Below are positions 8,503-17,123 of a stretch of 64,000 bases of DNA, piece by piece; the stretch's first letter is position 1; each line of letters begins with the position of its first letter. The translations under genes and the position numbers were made by a program. Location of the stretch: contig OY760176.1 of NCBI GenBank assembly GCA_963663315.1, forward strand, positions 1,240,001 through 1,304,000. Direction: 5' to 3'. Under the pieces are notes generated by a model, which was not told where the DNA came from, did no database searches, and saw only the letters and a program-made list of their open reading frames with translations. Source of the stretch: G963663315 sp963663315 (lineage in GTDB: Bacteria > Pseudomonadota > Gammaproteobacteria > Arenicellales > Poriferihabitantaceae).

Positions 8503-9810
8503 ATGGCTGGAGATTTAGCGGCAATCGCAAAACAAGAAAACATCAAATATTTTTTAATCAGTTTTGTCGACCTGTTTGGCGTACTCAGGTCGAAACTGGT
8601 ACCGGCGAGAGCGATCGAGGGGATGCAAAAGGACGGCGCCGGATTTGCCGGGTTTGCGGCCTGGCTGGACATGAGTCCGGCTGATGGTGACATGTTTGCC
8701 ATCCCCGACCCGGACAGCCTGATCCAGCTACCATGGAAACCCGAAGTCGGCTGGCTGGCCGGGGATTTGTACCTGGATGGGAAAGCCATCGAAGCGTCTC
8801 CCCGGGTGGCATTGAAAAACCAGATTGCCCAGGCGGCTGAGAAGGGTTACCGCCTTAAAACCGGGGTTGAATGTGAATACTTTCTGATCAGCGAAGATGG
8901 CTCGGAAATTGCCGATAGCCGCGACAGGCAATCCAAGCCCTGCTATGACCAATCCGCGCTGATGCGCAGATACGATGTGATTTCAGAGATTTGTGATTGC
9001 ATGATTGAACTTGACTGGGGGCCGTACCAGAATGATCATGAGGATGCAAACGGCCAGTTTGAAATGAACTGGGATTACGATGATTGCCTGAAAACAGCGG
9101 ACCGGCATGTGTTTTTCAAGTATATGGTCAAGCAGATTGCCGAAAATCATGGTCTTCGTGCGACCTTTATGCCCAAACCATTCATCAATCTTACCGGCAA
9201 TGGCTGCCACGCCCACGTTTCGCTCTGGAATGAATCAGGAGAGGAAAACCTGTTTCTCGATACCGGGGATGAAATGGGGCTTTCAGAGCTTGCCTATCAG
9301 TTTCTTGGCGGTATCATGCATAACGTGGAAGAGTTGACTTCCATTTTCAACCCCACAGTCAACAGCTACAAGCGGATCAATGCGCCACGCACCCTGTCGG
9401 GTGCAACCTGGTCTCCGAATGCAGTCAGTTACGGTGGCAACAACCGCACGCACATGGTTCGAATCCCGGATTCGGGCCGCTTTGAGCTTCGTTTGATGGA
9501 CGGCGCTGCCAATCCATACCTGCTCCAGGCCGGAATTCTTGCGGCCGGACTCGATGGCATGAACAACAAACGCGACCCGGGTAAACGTCTCGACATCAAC
9601 ATGTATACCGAAGGCCATACCATAGAAGGATTGAAGAAGCTGCCTTTGAACCTGCTCGATGCGATTCGGTTGACTCAACAGAGCAAGTCGCTCAAAGCAC
9701 AGCTTGGGGCGCCCCTGGTGGATGCCTACTGCAAATTGAAAATGAATGAATGGGATGACTTTTCCAAATCCATGTCACAATGGGAACGGGATCATACCCT
9801 GGATTGTTAA
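8503..9810 (+). CDS. gmaS: Type III glutamine synthetase-like ligase (GlnT / gamma-glutamylmethylamide synthetase)
   Basis: 435-aa glutamine synthetase-fold ligase. The metal- and glutamate-binding segments are GVECEYFLISED (about 121-132), GQFEMNWDYDDCL (about 183-195), GNGCHAHVSLW (about 233-243, the phosphate/ammonium loop) and RFELRLMDGAANPYLLQA (about 325-342). The protein belongs to the GlnT/GmaS branch that sits next to MgsABC/GlxBCD. GmaS joins methylamine to glutamate; GlnT makes glutamine or related amides. The position 49 bp after mgsC supports co-transcription and a shared substrate. Sequence alone cannot separate GmaS from GlnT; the neighbourhood favours GmaS but the absence of mgd genes leaves it open. 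Confidence 0.8.
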   Translation: MAGDLAAIAKQENIKYFLISFVDLFGVLRSKLVPARAIEGMQKDGAGFAGFAAWLDMSPADGDMFAIPDPDSLIQLPWKPEVGWLAGDLYLDGKAIEASPRVALKNQIAQAAEKGYRLKTGVECEYFLISEDGSEIADSRDRQSKPCYDQSALMRRYDVISEICDCMIELDWGPYQNDHEDANGQFEMNWDYDDCLKTADRHVFFKYMVKQIAENHGLRATFMPKPFINLTGNGCHAHVSLWNESGEENLFLDTGDEMGLSELAYQFLGGIMHNVEELTSIFNPTVNSYKRINAPRTLSGATWSPNAVSYGGNNRTHMVRIPDSGRFELRLMDGAANPYLLQAGILAAGLDGMNNKRDPGKRLDINMYTEGHTIEGLKKLPLNLLDAIRLTQQSKSLKAQLGAPLVDAYCKLKMNEWDDFSKSMSQWERDHTLDC

Positions 9811-9860
9811 TAGAACAGGCAGGTAAGATGTACCCTGCACAGCAGTTTATTTTGTCTCTA

Positions 9861-9976
9861 TGGCGGTGAAAGAGGATCTCCCTGATAGCGACAGGTCGTG
9901 AACCCGGTCAGGTCCGGAAGGAAGCAGCCGCAGCGATCATTTCGGGTATCAGGACAAGGTGCTCCGGATCCGCCAC
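9861..9976 (+). ncRNA. ffs: Bacterial small SRP RNA (4.5S RNA)
   Basis: Contains the universally conserved Ffh-binding domain GTCAGGTCCGGAAGGAAGCAG (from 9907), with the GGAA tetraloop and the asymmetric loop AGCAGCC. The flanks form the long hairpin expected: TGGCGG at 9861-9866 pairs with CCGCCA at 9970-9975, and gatctccctgata with tatcagg plus ggatcc further in. The length of about 115 nt matches the enterobacterial-type SRP RNA lacking an Alu domain. It lies about 100 bp before dnaX on the same strand, a common gammaproteobacterial arrangement. Ends are estimated from pairing. Confidence 0.93.
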
Positions 9977-9996
9977 CACAATAGCTGAAACTGGCG

Positions 9997-10015
9997 CTCC
10001 CTGACTGTCAGGGAG
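9997..10015 (+). terminator. Perfect hairpin between ffs and dnaX
   Basis: CTCCCTGA (9997-10004) and TCAGGGAG (10008-10015) form an 8-bp perfect stem with a 3-nt loop. No T-run follows, so it is not a canonical intrinsic terminator. It could be a processing or pausing hairpin at the 3' side of the SRP RNA transcript. Confidence 0.4.
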
Positions 10016-10072
10016 AATCCGGATGCGTGACCCGATCCCTTGCTGCGAAATTATCTACCTGGAAATGAATCA

Positions 10073-11674
10073 ATGAGTTATCTGGCACTGGCGCGAAAAT
10101 GGCGGCCAAAGATTTTTTCGCAGGTGATTGGTCAGGCACACGTGGTATCCGCACTGACTAATGCACTGAACAATCAACGTGTCCATCATGCCTTTTTGTT
10201 TTCCGGGACCCGGGGAGTGGGCAAGACCACACTGGCGAGAATTTTTGCCAAGGCGTTGAATTGCGAATCGGGGATCAGCGCCGAACCGTGTGGTCAATGC
10301 ACGCCCTGTCAAGGCATTGATCGCGGCAATCTGATTGATCTGATCGAAGTGGATGCGGCTTCCCGCACCAGAGTCGAGGACACCCGGGAGTTGCTTGATA
10401 ATGTTCAATACACCCCGACTCAAGGCCGATTCAAGATTTACTTGATTGACGAAGTGCACATGTTATCGACACATAGTTTCAATGCACTGTTAAAGACCCT
10501 TGAGGAACCGCCCGAACATGTCAAGTTTTTACTGGCAACCACGAATCCTCAGAAACTGCCCGCGACCATCCTTTCCCGCTGTATCCAGTTCAATCTTAAA
10601 TCCGTTGATATTGCGCTCTTGAGTACTCACCTGGAAAGCATACTCACGGCGGAAAAGATCCAATTCGAACCCCAGGCATTACTGACTCTGGCAAAGTCTG
10701 CCAATGGCAGCGTTCGGGACTCCCTGAGCCTGCTCGATCAAGTGATCGCATATTGCAACGGCAATATAACTTCCGGGCAGACAAGAGCCATGCTGGGTAT
10801 GATTGATGACCAGTTGATCAATCAACTGCTCGATCGAATTATTACCAATAACACATCCGGTGTATTCACAACCATTGATCAGATGTCAGAAAAATCCGCG
10901 GATTATGCGACTGCCCTGGATGAATTGATGTCCCTTGTTCATGCTGTTTCGCTATTTCAACTCTGTCCGGAATCCTTGCAATATAAAGGAATTGATACCG
11001 GGGAAATCAGCCTGTTTTCCGACCGGGTTGATGCCGAAGAATTACAATTGCTCTATCAGATCGCACTGGTCGGAAAGCGGGATTTCCATTATGCCCCGGA
11101 TCCCAGATCAGGATTTGAAATGACGGTAATGCGAATGCTGGCGTTCCAACCCCGAAAACGCGTCGTCAACCATCCTTCAGGCAAGCAACCGCAAACCGTC
11201 AAACCGGCTTGTGGCAAGAGTGATCCATCTGCGGCGCCTCTGGCGCCCGGAAAACCCAACCTCCAGGATATCGGAACTCCGCAAGGATGGCAGAACTTCA
11301 TTGACCAGTCCGGGCTGACCGACGTCAAGCGGGGGCTGCTGATGAACATGTCACCGATCTCCGTTGACGGCCAGGTTATCACCGTAGTGCTGGATTCTTC
11401 CCGTCGAACCATGTTCACTGAAGACAGAAAGCGAAAAATCGAACAGCATTTCAAGGAGCGGTTCTCCATGGACATACGGCTCAAGGTCGATATAAAAGAC
11501 CTGAGTCAATCCGCTGCTGAAAAGGAAACCCCGGCCCGGCATATCGAACAACAACGACAACAGGAGGAAAATGCCGTGCGCCAGGCATTCATCGGGGACA
11601 GTAATGTCCAAAAATTAATCGATGTCTTCGATGCCGAAGTAGACAGCGATTCGATCCGGAAAATCAAACAATAA
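10073..11674 (+). CDS. dnaX: DNA polymerase III subunit tau
   Basis: Clamp-loader ATPase subunit of the replicative DNA polymerase III. MSYLALARKWRPKIF is the canonical N-terminus, so ATG 10073 is chosen over an upstream start at 10040. AAA+ motifs are Walker A GTRGVGKTTLAR (about 46-57), a zinc module CESGISAEPCGQCTPC (about 65-80), Walker B LIDEVHML (about 126-133) and sensor 1 in LLATTNPQKLP, followed by the SRC motif TILSRCIQF. Domains III-V are shorter than in E. coli tau (534 versus 643 aa). I see no A6G slippery heptamer in the gene, so the frameshifted gamma form made by E. coli is not evident. It ends convergently, overlapping the M24 gene by 11 bp. The usual followers ybaB-recR are absent. 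Confidence 0.93.
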   Translation: MSYLALARKWRPKIFSQVIGQAHVVSALTNALNNQRVHHAFLFSGTRGVGKTTLARIFAKALNCESGISAEPCGQCTPCQGIDRGNLIDLIEVDAASRTRVEDTRELLDNVQYTPTQGRFKIYLIDEVHMLSTHSFNALLKTLEEPPEHVKFLLATTNPQKLPATILSRCIQFNLKSVDIALLSTHLESILTAEKIQFEPQALLTLAKSANGSVRDSLSLLDQVIAYCNGNITSGQTRAMLGMIDDQLINQLLDRIITNNTSGVFTTIDQMSEKSADYATALDELMSLVHAVSLFQLCPESLQYKGIDTGEISLFSDRVDAEELQLLYQIALVGKRDFHYAPDPRSGFEMTVMRMLAFQPRKRVVNHPSGKQPQTVKPACGKSDPSAAPLAPGKPNLQDIGTPQGWQNFIDQSGLTDVKRGLLMNMSPISVDGQVITVVLDSSRRTMFTEDRKRKIEQHFKERFSMDIRLKVDIKDLSQSAAEKETPARHIEQQRQQEENAVRQAFIGDSNVQKLIDVFDAEVDSDSIRKIKQ

Positions 11675-12815
11675 CCAGATCTGTTGGCTGTCGGCTGAGT
11701 AGTTCCACACCGGTTTCAGTAACTCTTACGGTTTGACCCAATGTCATTGAATTTCCGGTATTGCTGTTCATCAGGATAATGTGGACAAAGAAAACGTTGT
11801 TTGCCTGCATCACATACGGGTTGTTTTCATAGAACATCGGAAAATCCATCCACGTCGGCGTGTACATCGCACCGAGGCTGTAGCCGCAGGCGCTCATACG
11901 GTGTTCCTGATACCCCGACTCATCCAACGCCCTTGCATGTTCAGAAAACACGACGCCCATTGTCACTCCGGGTTTGATCGCCTGCAGGCAGGCTTCCATC
12001 GCGTGCGAGCAGGCCCAGTGCATACTGATGTGCTCGGTTACCGGCGAACCGGTCAGAAAGGTCTGCATCAGGCAGGCATGATACCGCCGCCAGCAACCCG
12101 CATACTCGAGCGTGAGCTGATCCTGCTCGCCTACCGTTCCCCTGCCGGAAAAATAACGACACAATAGTGCACTGGCGCCGGAGCCGATAATGAATTCATT
12201 TCCCGGATAATCCCCTCCCCCTTTGAATACGGCGCCTTGCATCGCTGCCAGAATATCGCCTTCGAAAACCCCTGGTCCCGCGGTCGATACAGCCGCATCC
12301 ATTGCATCATCGGCCAGACTTGCGGCCTTTCGAACATATTCAATTTCAGCATCGCTTTTCACCACTCGAAGCTCACTGACCAGGGTTGATGCATCCTTGA
12401 GCACACAAAATCCGTCCAGTACAGCATCCAGCATTTTGCCGTAGGCTGCAGAGAGGCCATAAGCATTGTATTCGCAACCGAGTATGCTTCCCGCGGCACA
12501 GTAATCCTGCAGCGCCAGCTTCAGATCATTCGTTGGATCGACACCCTCGCCATCAATCCATACCCGGATATCCTCCAAATCCGAGGTGTGCTGCGCCTGT
12601 CTCAGGTCCGGTACCCGGGTCAACAGAAAATATCGACCATCCACACCCAGGTACAGACATTGAAAAAAGCAATAACCGAATGTGTCATAACCTGTCAGGT
12701 AATACATGCTTTCCTGCTTGAACAGCAGAATTCCATCCAGGTTTCTGGATTCAAGCAGGTTGATCACTGCGCTGCGACGGGCAGCAAGTTCAGATTTCTC
12801 GAAATGCAGGGGCAT
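11664..12815 (-). CDS. M24-fold (pita-bread) hydrolase lacking the metal ligands, creatinase/DoeA-like
   Basis: 383-aa protein with the two-domain layout of creatinase / prolidase enzymes: an N-terminal creatinase-like domain (MYYLTGYDTFGY, about 37-48) and a C-terminal pita-bread domain (from about 150). In metal-dependent M24 peptidases five ligands (D, D, H, E, E) bind two metals. Here the aligned segments read LEYAGCWRRYHACLMQTF, ACGYSLG, VFFVHIILM and TLGQTVRVTETG, so all five appear substituted. Creatinase and ectoine hydrolase (DoeA/EutD) are known members that work without the dinuclear metal site. A C-N hydrolase of a small amidine or osmolyte is therefore more likely than an aminopeptidase, but the substrate is unknown. 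Single gene, convergent with dnaX and divergent from metY. Confidence 0.75.
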   Translation of the reverse strand: MPLHFEKSELAARRSAVINLLESRNLDGILLFKQESMYYLTGYDTFGYCFFQCLYLGVDGRYFLLTRVPDLRQAQHTSDLEDIRVWIDGEGVDPTNDLKLALQDYCAAGSILGCEYNAYGLSAAYGKMLDAVLDGFCVLKDASTLVSELRVVKSDAEIEYVRKAASLADDAMDAAVSTAGPGVFEGDILAAMQGAVFKGGGDYPGNEFIIGSGASALLCRYFSGRGTVGEQDQLTLEYAGCWRRYHACLMQTFLTGSPVTEHISMHWACSHAMEACLQAIKPGVTMGVVFSEHARALDESGYQEHRMSACGYSLGAMYTPTWMDFPMFYENNPYVMQANNVFFVHIILMNSNTGNSMTLGQTVRVTETGVELLSRQPTDLVIV

Positions 12816-12881
12816 GGCGGATTCCTGGGAAGATGAATGGTAAAGTATAATCCGGGTTAATTATGAACCAGGAACAAGCGG

Positions 12882-14186
12882 ATGGCACGACCTGTTAATA
12901 CTCGTTTTGACACCCTGGCGCTGCATGCAGGACAACGACCAGACCCGGTTCACGGCGCCCGCGCAGTCCCGATTTATCAAACCGCCAGCTATGTATTCAA
13001 AGATAGCGATCAGGCAGCCTCGCTGTTCAACATGGAACGACCCGGACATGCCTATTCCAGATTGTCCAACCCGACCACAGCCGTATTCGAAGAGCGTATC
13101 GCGGCGCTTGAGGATGGCGTCGGCGGCCTGGCAACCGCAAGTGGACAGGCGGCGCTGCATCTGGCGATTTCGACCATCATGGACGCCGGTTCCCATGTGG
13201 TTTCATCCAGTGCGATTTATGGAGGGTCGCACAATCTGCTGCAATATACCCTTCCCAGATTTGGCATTGAAACGACATTTGTGTCGCCCCGGGATATTGA
13301 TGGTATCCGTAATGCCATTCGACCTGATACCCGTCTTATCTTCGGGGAGGTGGTCGGTAATCCGGGCAGCGACATTCTGAATCTGCCAGTGGTGGCCGAG
13401 ATAGCAGAACAGAACAGGATTCCATTGTTGATCGATTCCACCTTCACGACACCTTACCTGATCAAACCATTTGAACATGGCGCACATCTGATCATGCATT
13501 CTGCTACCAAGTTCCTGTGTGGCCATGGCACGGTAATCGGTGGTGTACTGGTCGACCAGGGCCGATTCAATTGGGAAAAAAGCGGGAAATTCGAGACACT
13601 TTCCGGACCCTACAAAGGATTTCATGACATGTCTTTTGACGAGGAATCGAGCCAGGCTGCGTTTTTATTGCGCGCTCGGCGCGAAGGGTTGCGGGATTTT
13701 GGCGCGTGCATGGCGCCGACTGTGGCATTTTACATTCTCCAGGGCATAGAGACCCTGTCCATCAGAATGGAGCGTCATGTATCCAACACACGCAGGGTTA
13801 TCGAATTCCTGCAAGCTTCAGACCGGGTTGAAGATATCAGTTATCCGGAACTGCCCGAGCATCCCGATTATCAGCTTGCCCAGCAATTATTGCCCAGGGG
13901 GGCGGGGGCAGTATTCAGTTTTACCTTGAAAGGCGGGCGCGAAGCAGGCCGTGCATTTACCGAAGGTCTGGATATCTTTTCGCATCTGGCCAATGTCGGT
14001 GATGCAAAATCCCTGGTGATTCACCCGGCAAGTACGACTCATTACCGCATGAGCCGCGAAGACCTGCTGAAGGCAGGAATCAATGAAGGCACGATTCGCA
14101 TATCCGTAGGTCTGGAAGATGTTGATGATCTGCTGGAAGATCTGTCCAGGGGTATTTATCTGGCGAAAAAAGCTACCGGCAATTAA
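12882..14186 (+). CDS. metY: O-acetylhomoserine aminocarboxypropyltransferase (sulfhydrylase)
   Basis: PLP-dependent gamma-replacement enzyme that makes homocysteine from O-acetylhomoserine and sulfide. 434 aa is the typical MetY length, longer than MetB/MetC/MetZ. The PLP lysine is Lys210 in HSATKFLCGHG; other family motifs are YSRLSNPT (about 58-65), ATASGQAALH (about 84-93), DSTFTTPYL and the C-terminal HPASTTHYRM and ISVGLED. ATG 12882 follows about 65 bp after the divergent M24 gene start. The following hydrolase gene begins 3 bp after its stop, indicating one transcript. A homoserine acetyltransferase gene is not in the window; hom (41.4 kb) supplies homoserine. Confidence 0.9.
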   Translation: MARPVNTRFDTLALHAGQRPDPVHGARAVPIYQTASYVFKDSDQAASLFNMERPGHAYSRLSNPTTAVFEERIAALEDGVGGLATASGQAALHLAISTIMDAGSHVVSSSAIYGGSHNLLQYTLPRFGIETTFVSPRDIDGIRNAIRPDTRLIFGEVVGNPGSDILNLPVVAEIAEQNRIPLLIDSTFTTPYLIKPFEHGAHLIMHSATKFLCGHGTVIGGVLVDQGRFNWEKSGKFETLSGPYKGFHDMSFDEESSQAAFLLRARREGLRDFGACMAPTVAFYILQGIETLSIRMERHVSNTRRVIEFLQASDRVEDISYPELPEHPDYQLAQQLLPRGAGAVFSFTLKGGREAGRAFTEGLDIFSHLANVGDAKSLVIHPASTTHYRMSREDLLKAGINEGTIRISVGLEDVDDLLEDLSRGIYLAKKATGN

Positions 14187-14189
14187 ATC

Positions 14190-14996
14190 ATGTACTTGAC
14201 GATCAATGAAACCGGCTACTACGCTTATACCGGGACACATGAACTGAAGGAAGACCTGGACACAGTGGTTTTTCTGCATGGCGCTTCGATGGACCATTCC
14301 GTCTGGTCGCACCAGAGCAGATATTTCGCCTACCATGGATATAATGTTGCGGCGCTCGACCTGCCAGGACACAAGTTCAGTGATGGCGCCCTGTTGTCTG
14401 CGGTAGAAGACATGGCGCAGTGGCTGAATGACATCGTTGATCTGATTCCGACTACCGGCATTCATCTGGTCGGACACAGCATGGGGTCACTGGTTGTGCT
14501 GCAAGCCGCCGCAGACTTCAATCATGCAAGGCAGAAACTGAAGACACTCTCACTGGTTGGTTTCAGTTACCCGATGTCGGTTACACCGCAACTGATGGAT
14601 GCGGCCCGGAACGACCCCGGCAAGGCCTATTCGATGATGACCCAATGGAGCCATACCTCAAAAATCGGGGGCGAGCCAGTTCCCGGATTCTGGTCTGCCG
14701 GAATGCAGATGAGCATGATGCAAAACAGCCCCGAAGGATCGATCTTCTGTAATTTGCAGGCCTGTAATAACTACAAAGGGGGTGAGGCGGCATTCGAAAA
14801 AGTAAGTTGCCCGATCCTTTTTATCAGCGGGCAACTGGACAAGATGGCGCCAGCCAGACTTGCAAGACTTGAGGCCGAGCGGAACGAGTTGGCTGAAATC
14901 ATCATGATTCCGAATTGTGGTCACAGCATCATGTCGGAATCTCCTGATGGCGTTCTGGATGCGCTGGTCGTTTTCATTGGCAACCACACAGCTTGA
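14190..14996 (+). CDS. Alpha/beta-fold hydrolase
   Basis: 268-aa single-domain alpha/beta hydrolase. It has the oxyanion strand VVFLHGASMDHSVW (about 26-39), nucleophile elbow GHSMG with Ser97, an acid in SGQLDKMAP (about 213-221) and the catalytic His in NCGHSIM (about 240-246). A cap region lies between about 130 and 200. No signal peptide is visible, so it is cytoplasmic. It starts 3 bp after metY and lies 64 bp before mtaD, suggesting a transcript shared with sulfur/methionine genes. A role with O-acyl-homoserine chemistry is conceivable, but the substrate cannot be deduced. Confidence 0.8.
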   Translation: MYLTINETGYYAYTGTHELKEDLDTVVFLHGASMDHSVWSHQSRYFAYHGYNVAALDLPGHKFSDGALLSAVEDMAQWLNDIVDLIPTTGIHLVGHSMGSLVVLQAAADFNHARQKLKTLSLVGFSYPMSVTPQLMDAARNDPGKAYSMMTQWSHTSKIGGEPVPGFWSAGMQMSMMQNSPEGSIFCNLQACNNYKGGEAAFEKVSCPILFISGQLDKMAPARLARLEAERNELAEIIMIPNCGHSIMSESPDGVLDALVVFIGNHTA

Positions 14997-15060
14997 TTGA
15001 TCCTGTTTGGTCTATAATTCAACCACTGGCATAAACTTCGAAACAAGGCAGAATATTCGA

Positions 15061-16374
15061 ATGCAGGGAATTGATCTGTTGATTACACCGAAATGGATAA
15101 TCCCCATTGCTCCGGATGAGCGGGTTCTTGAGGGACACTCTCTTGCGGTCAATCGTGGTCAGATTATTGATCTGGATAAGTCTGAATCAATTTCATCCCG
15201 ATACACGGCAACAACCAGTCTTGTGCTCGATCAGTCCGTCTTGATACCCGGACTGATCAATAGCCATACTCACTCCGCCATGACGCTGTTCAGAGGTTAT
15301 GCAGATGATTTGCCGCTGATGGAGTGGTTATCGGACCACATCTGGCCTGCGGAACAAAAATGGGTGGATGAGTCTTTCATAGAAACTGGAACGGACCTGG
15401 CCTGCGCTGAAATGATTCAGGGAGGTACAACCTGTTTCAATGACATGTATTTCTTCCCGGATATCGTAGCGCGACAGGCACAACAGGCAGGGATGCGAGC
15501 CTGTGTCGGTATGATTGTGATTGATTTTCCGACTATCTGGGCCAGGGATACCGATGAATATCTGAGCAAGGGACTGGCAGTGAGAGACGACATACGTCAT
15601 TCAAATCTGATCACTGCCGCTTTTTCACCTCATTCGCCCTATACCGTATCCGATGAACCACTGCGCCGGATTGCAACCCTGTCAGAAGAACTCGATTGCC
15701 AGATACAGATGCACGTTCATGAAACTGCCCGGGAAGTGAGCGAATCCATGGCCATATACGGCGCCAGACCCCTGGAAAGGCTGGATCAACTTGGATTACT
15801 CGGGCCTCGTCTGATGGCGGTACACATGACCCAGCTTCTCGATGGTGAGATCAATACCCTCGCCGAACGGGGGGTTCACATCGTCCACTGCCCGGAATCC
15901 AATCTGAAACTGGCAAGCGGGTTTTGCCCGGTCAATGACCTCATTGGCGCAGGAGTAAATCTGGCTATCGGAACCGATGGTTCATCCAGTAATAATGATC
16001 TCGATATGCTGTCCGAAATGCGTACGGCCTCCTTGCTGGCCAAGGGAGTCAGTAATGACCCCACTGCGTTGGATGCCTGGTCTGCCCTTAAGGCTGCAAC
16101 CCTGAATGGTGCAAAAGCTCTCGGGATCGATCATCTTGTCGGCTCCATCGAAGTCGGCAAACAGGCCGATTTTATTACCCTGGATTTATCCGATTGCAGT
16201 ACTCAACCGGTATTCAATCCGGTCAGTCAGGTTGTCTATAGCGCGGTTCGCAGTCAGGTTTCCAATGTCTGGATAAATGGAGTGCGAGTACTTGATAATC
16301 ATGAATTGACAACAATAGATAAAGATCGTATCTGCCATAGTGCACGTCAATGGCGTGACAAAATGGTTTCATAG
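15061..16374 (+). CDS. mtaD: 5-methylthioadenosine / S-adenosylhomocysteine deaminase-type amidohydrolase
   Basis: 437-aa amidohydrolase of the TRZ/ATZ group. Metal-binding motifs: NSHTHSAM (HxH), MHVHETAREV and VHMTQL with further histidines, HCPESNLKLASG, and GTDGSSSNNDLDM with the final Asp. A C-terminal beta strand contains the VGSIEVGKQADFITLDL signature. In pseudomonads the gene directly upstream of ubiG and mupP is this deaminase, converting methylthioadenosine to methylthioinosine; the same order occurs here. ATG 15061 is chosen; the in-frame extension to 15007 carries no family-like residues. Guanine/chlorohydrolase functions are less likely given the neighbours. Confidence 0.85.
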   Translation: MQGIDLLITPKWIIPIAPDERVLEGHSLAVNRGQIIDLDKSESISSRYTATTSLVLDQSVLIPGLINSHTHSAMTLFRGYADDLPLMEWLSDHIWPAEQKWVDESFIETGTDLACAEMIQGGTTCFNDMYFFPDIVARQAQQAGMRACVGMIVIDFPTIWARDTDEYLSKGLAVRDDIRHSNLITAAFSPHSPYTVSDEPLRRIATLSEELDCQIQMHVHETAREVSESMAIYGARPLERLDQLGLLGPRLMAVHMTQLLDGEINTLAERGVHIVHCPESNLKLASGFCPVNDLIGAGVNLAIGTDGSSSNNDLDMLSEMRTASLLAKGVSNDPTALDAWSALKAATLNGAKALGIDHLVGSIEVGKQADFITLDLSDCSTQPVFNPVSQVVYSAVRSQVSNVWINGVRVLDNHELTTIDKDRICHSARQWRDKMVS

Positions 16375-16384
16375 AGCATTTGAA

Positions 16385-17113
16385 ATGATCGGGGACAAGC
16401 AGAATCAGGTTAACGTGGACGATTCGGAAATCGAAAAATTCAGCCGGTCGGCTTCACGCTGGTGGGATACTGAAGGCGAATTCAAGTCTCTCCATCAAAT
16501 CAATCCGCTGCGCTTGAATTATATTGACCGGCATTCCCGGCTTCCGGGATGCCGGGTTCTCGATGCAGGATGCGGTGGAGGTATCCTGAGCGAAGCGATG
16601 GCGTTAAAAGGCGCAGATGTGACTGGCATCGATATGGGTGAAGCACAACTCGAAGTCGCCAGGCTGCATGCCCTGGAAAACCAGGTTAAAAATATCGAAT
16701 ATCTGAAAATCACAGTTGAACAACTGGCCGAGGAAAAACCCGGTTACTGGGATATCGTCACCTGTATGGAATTGCTTGAGCATGTGCCGGACCCCGCCAG
16801 CATCGTTCAGGCCTGCGGCAAACTGGTCAAACCGGGCGGGATTGTCTATTTTTCCACCATCAACCGCCACCCGAAAGCATTTGTATTTGCCATATTGGGC
16901 GCAGAATATGCTCTCAACCTGGTGCCCGCAGGCACGCACCAGTACGAGAAATTCATTCGCCCAAGCGAACTCGACCGATGGGGCGACAGTTGTAATCTCA
17001 AAACCCGTGATCTGACCGGGTTGCATTACAATCCGGTTTTAAAAACCTACCGTTTGGGGCCGGGTCTGGAAGTCAACTACATCGCTCGCATGGAAAAACC
17101 GGTCGGACAATGA
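16385..17113 (+). CDS. ubiG: Ubiquinone biosynthesis O-methyltransferase
   Basis: 242-aa SAM-dependent methyltransferase performing both O-methylations of ubiquinone synthesis. Family features: FSRSASRWWDTEGEFKSLHQ (about 19-38), motif I RVLDAGCGGGILSEAMA (about 57-73), ELLEHVPDPASI and the C-terminal FSTINRHPKAF and AGTHQYEKFIRPSEL. The ATG at 16385 follows the mtaD stop by 10 bp; an earlier in-frame start at 16340 would overlap mtaD. It indicates ubiquinone-based respiration. The next gene (mupP) follows within about 10 bp. Confidence 0.93.
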   Translation: MIGDKQNQVNVDDSEIEKFSRSASRWWDTEGEFKSLHQINPLRLNYIDRHSRLPGCRVLDAGCGGGILSEAMALKGADVTGIDMGEAQLEVARLHALENQVKNIEYLKITVEQLAEEKPGYWDIVTCMELLEHVPDPASIVQACGKLVKPGGIVYFSTINRHPKAFVFAILGAEYALNLVPAGTHQYEKFIRPSELDRWGDSCNLKTRDLTGLHYNPVLKTYRLGPGLEVNYIARMEKPVGQ

Positions 17114-17123
17114 CCTGCCTGCC

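Noticed and set aside
10073..11674. Programmed frameshift site for the gamma subunit in dnaX
   Set aside because: No A-rich slippery heptamer with a following hairpin was seen, so only the full-length product is called.
2352..12815. An ectoine degradation (eut/doe) locus formed by the EutA-like and M24-fold genes
   Set aside because: The two genes are about 8.5 kb apart on opposite strands with unrelated genes between and no eutB, eutC or eutE; joint function is not supported.
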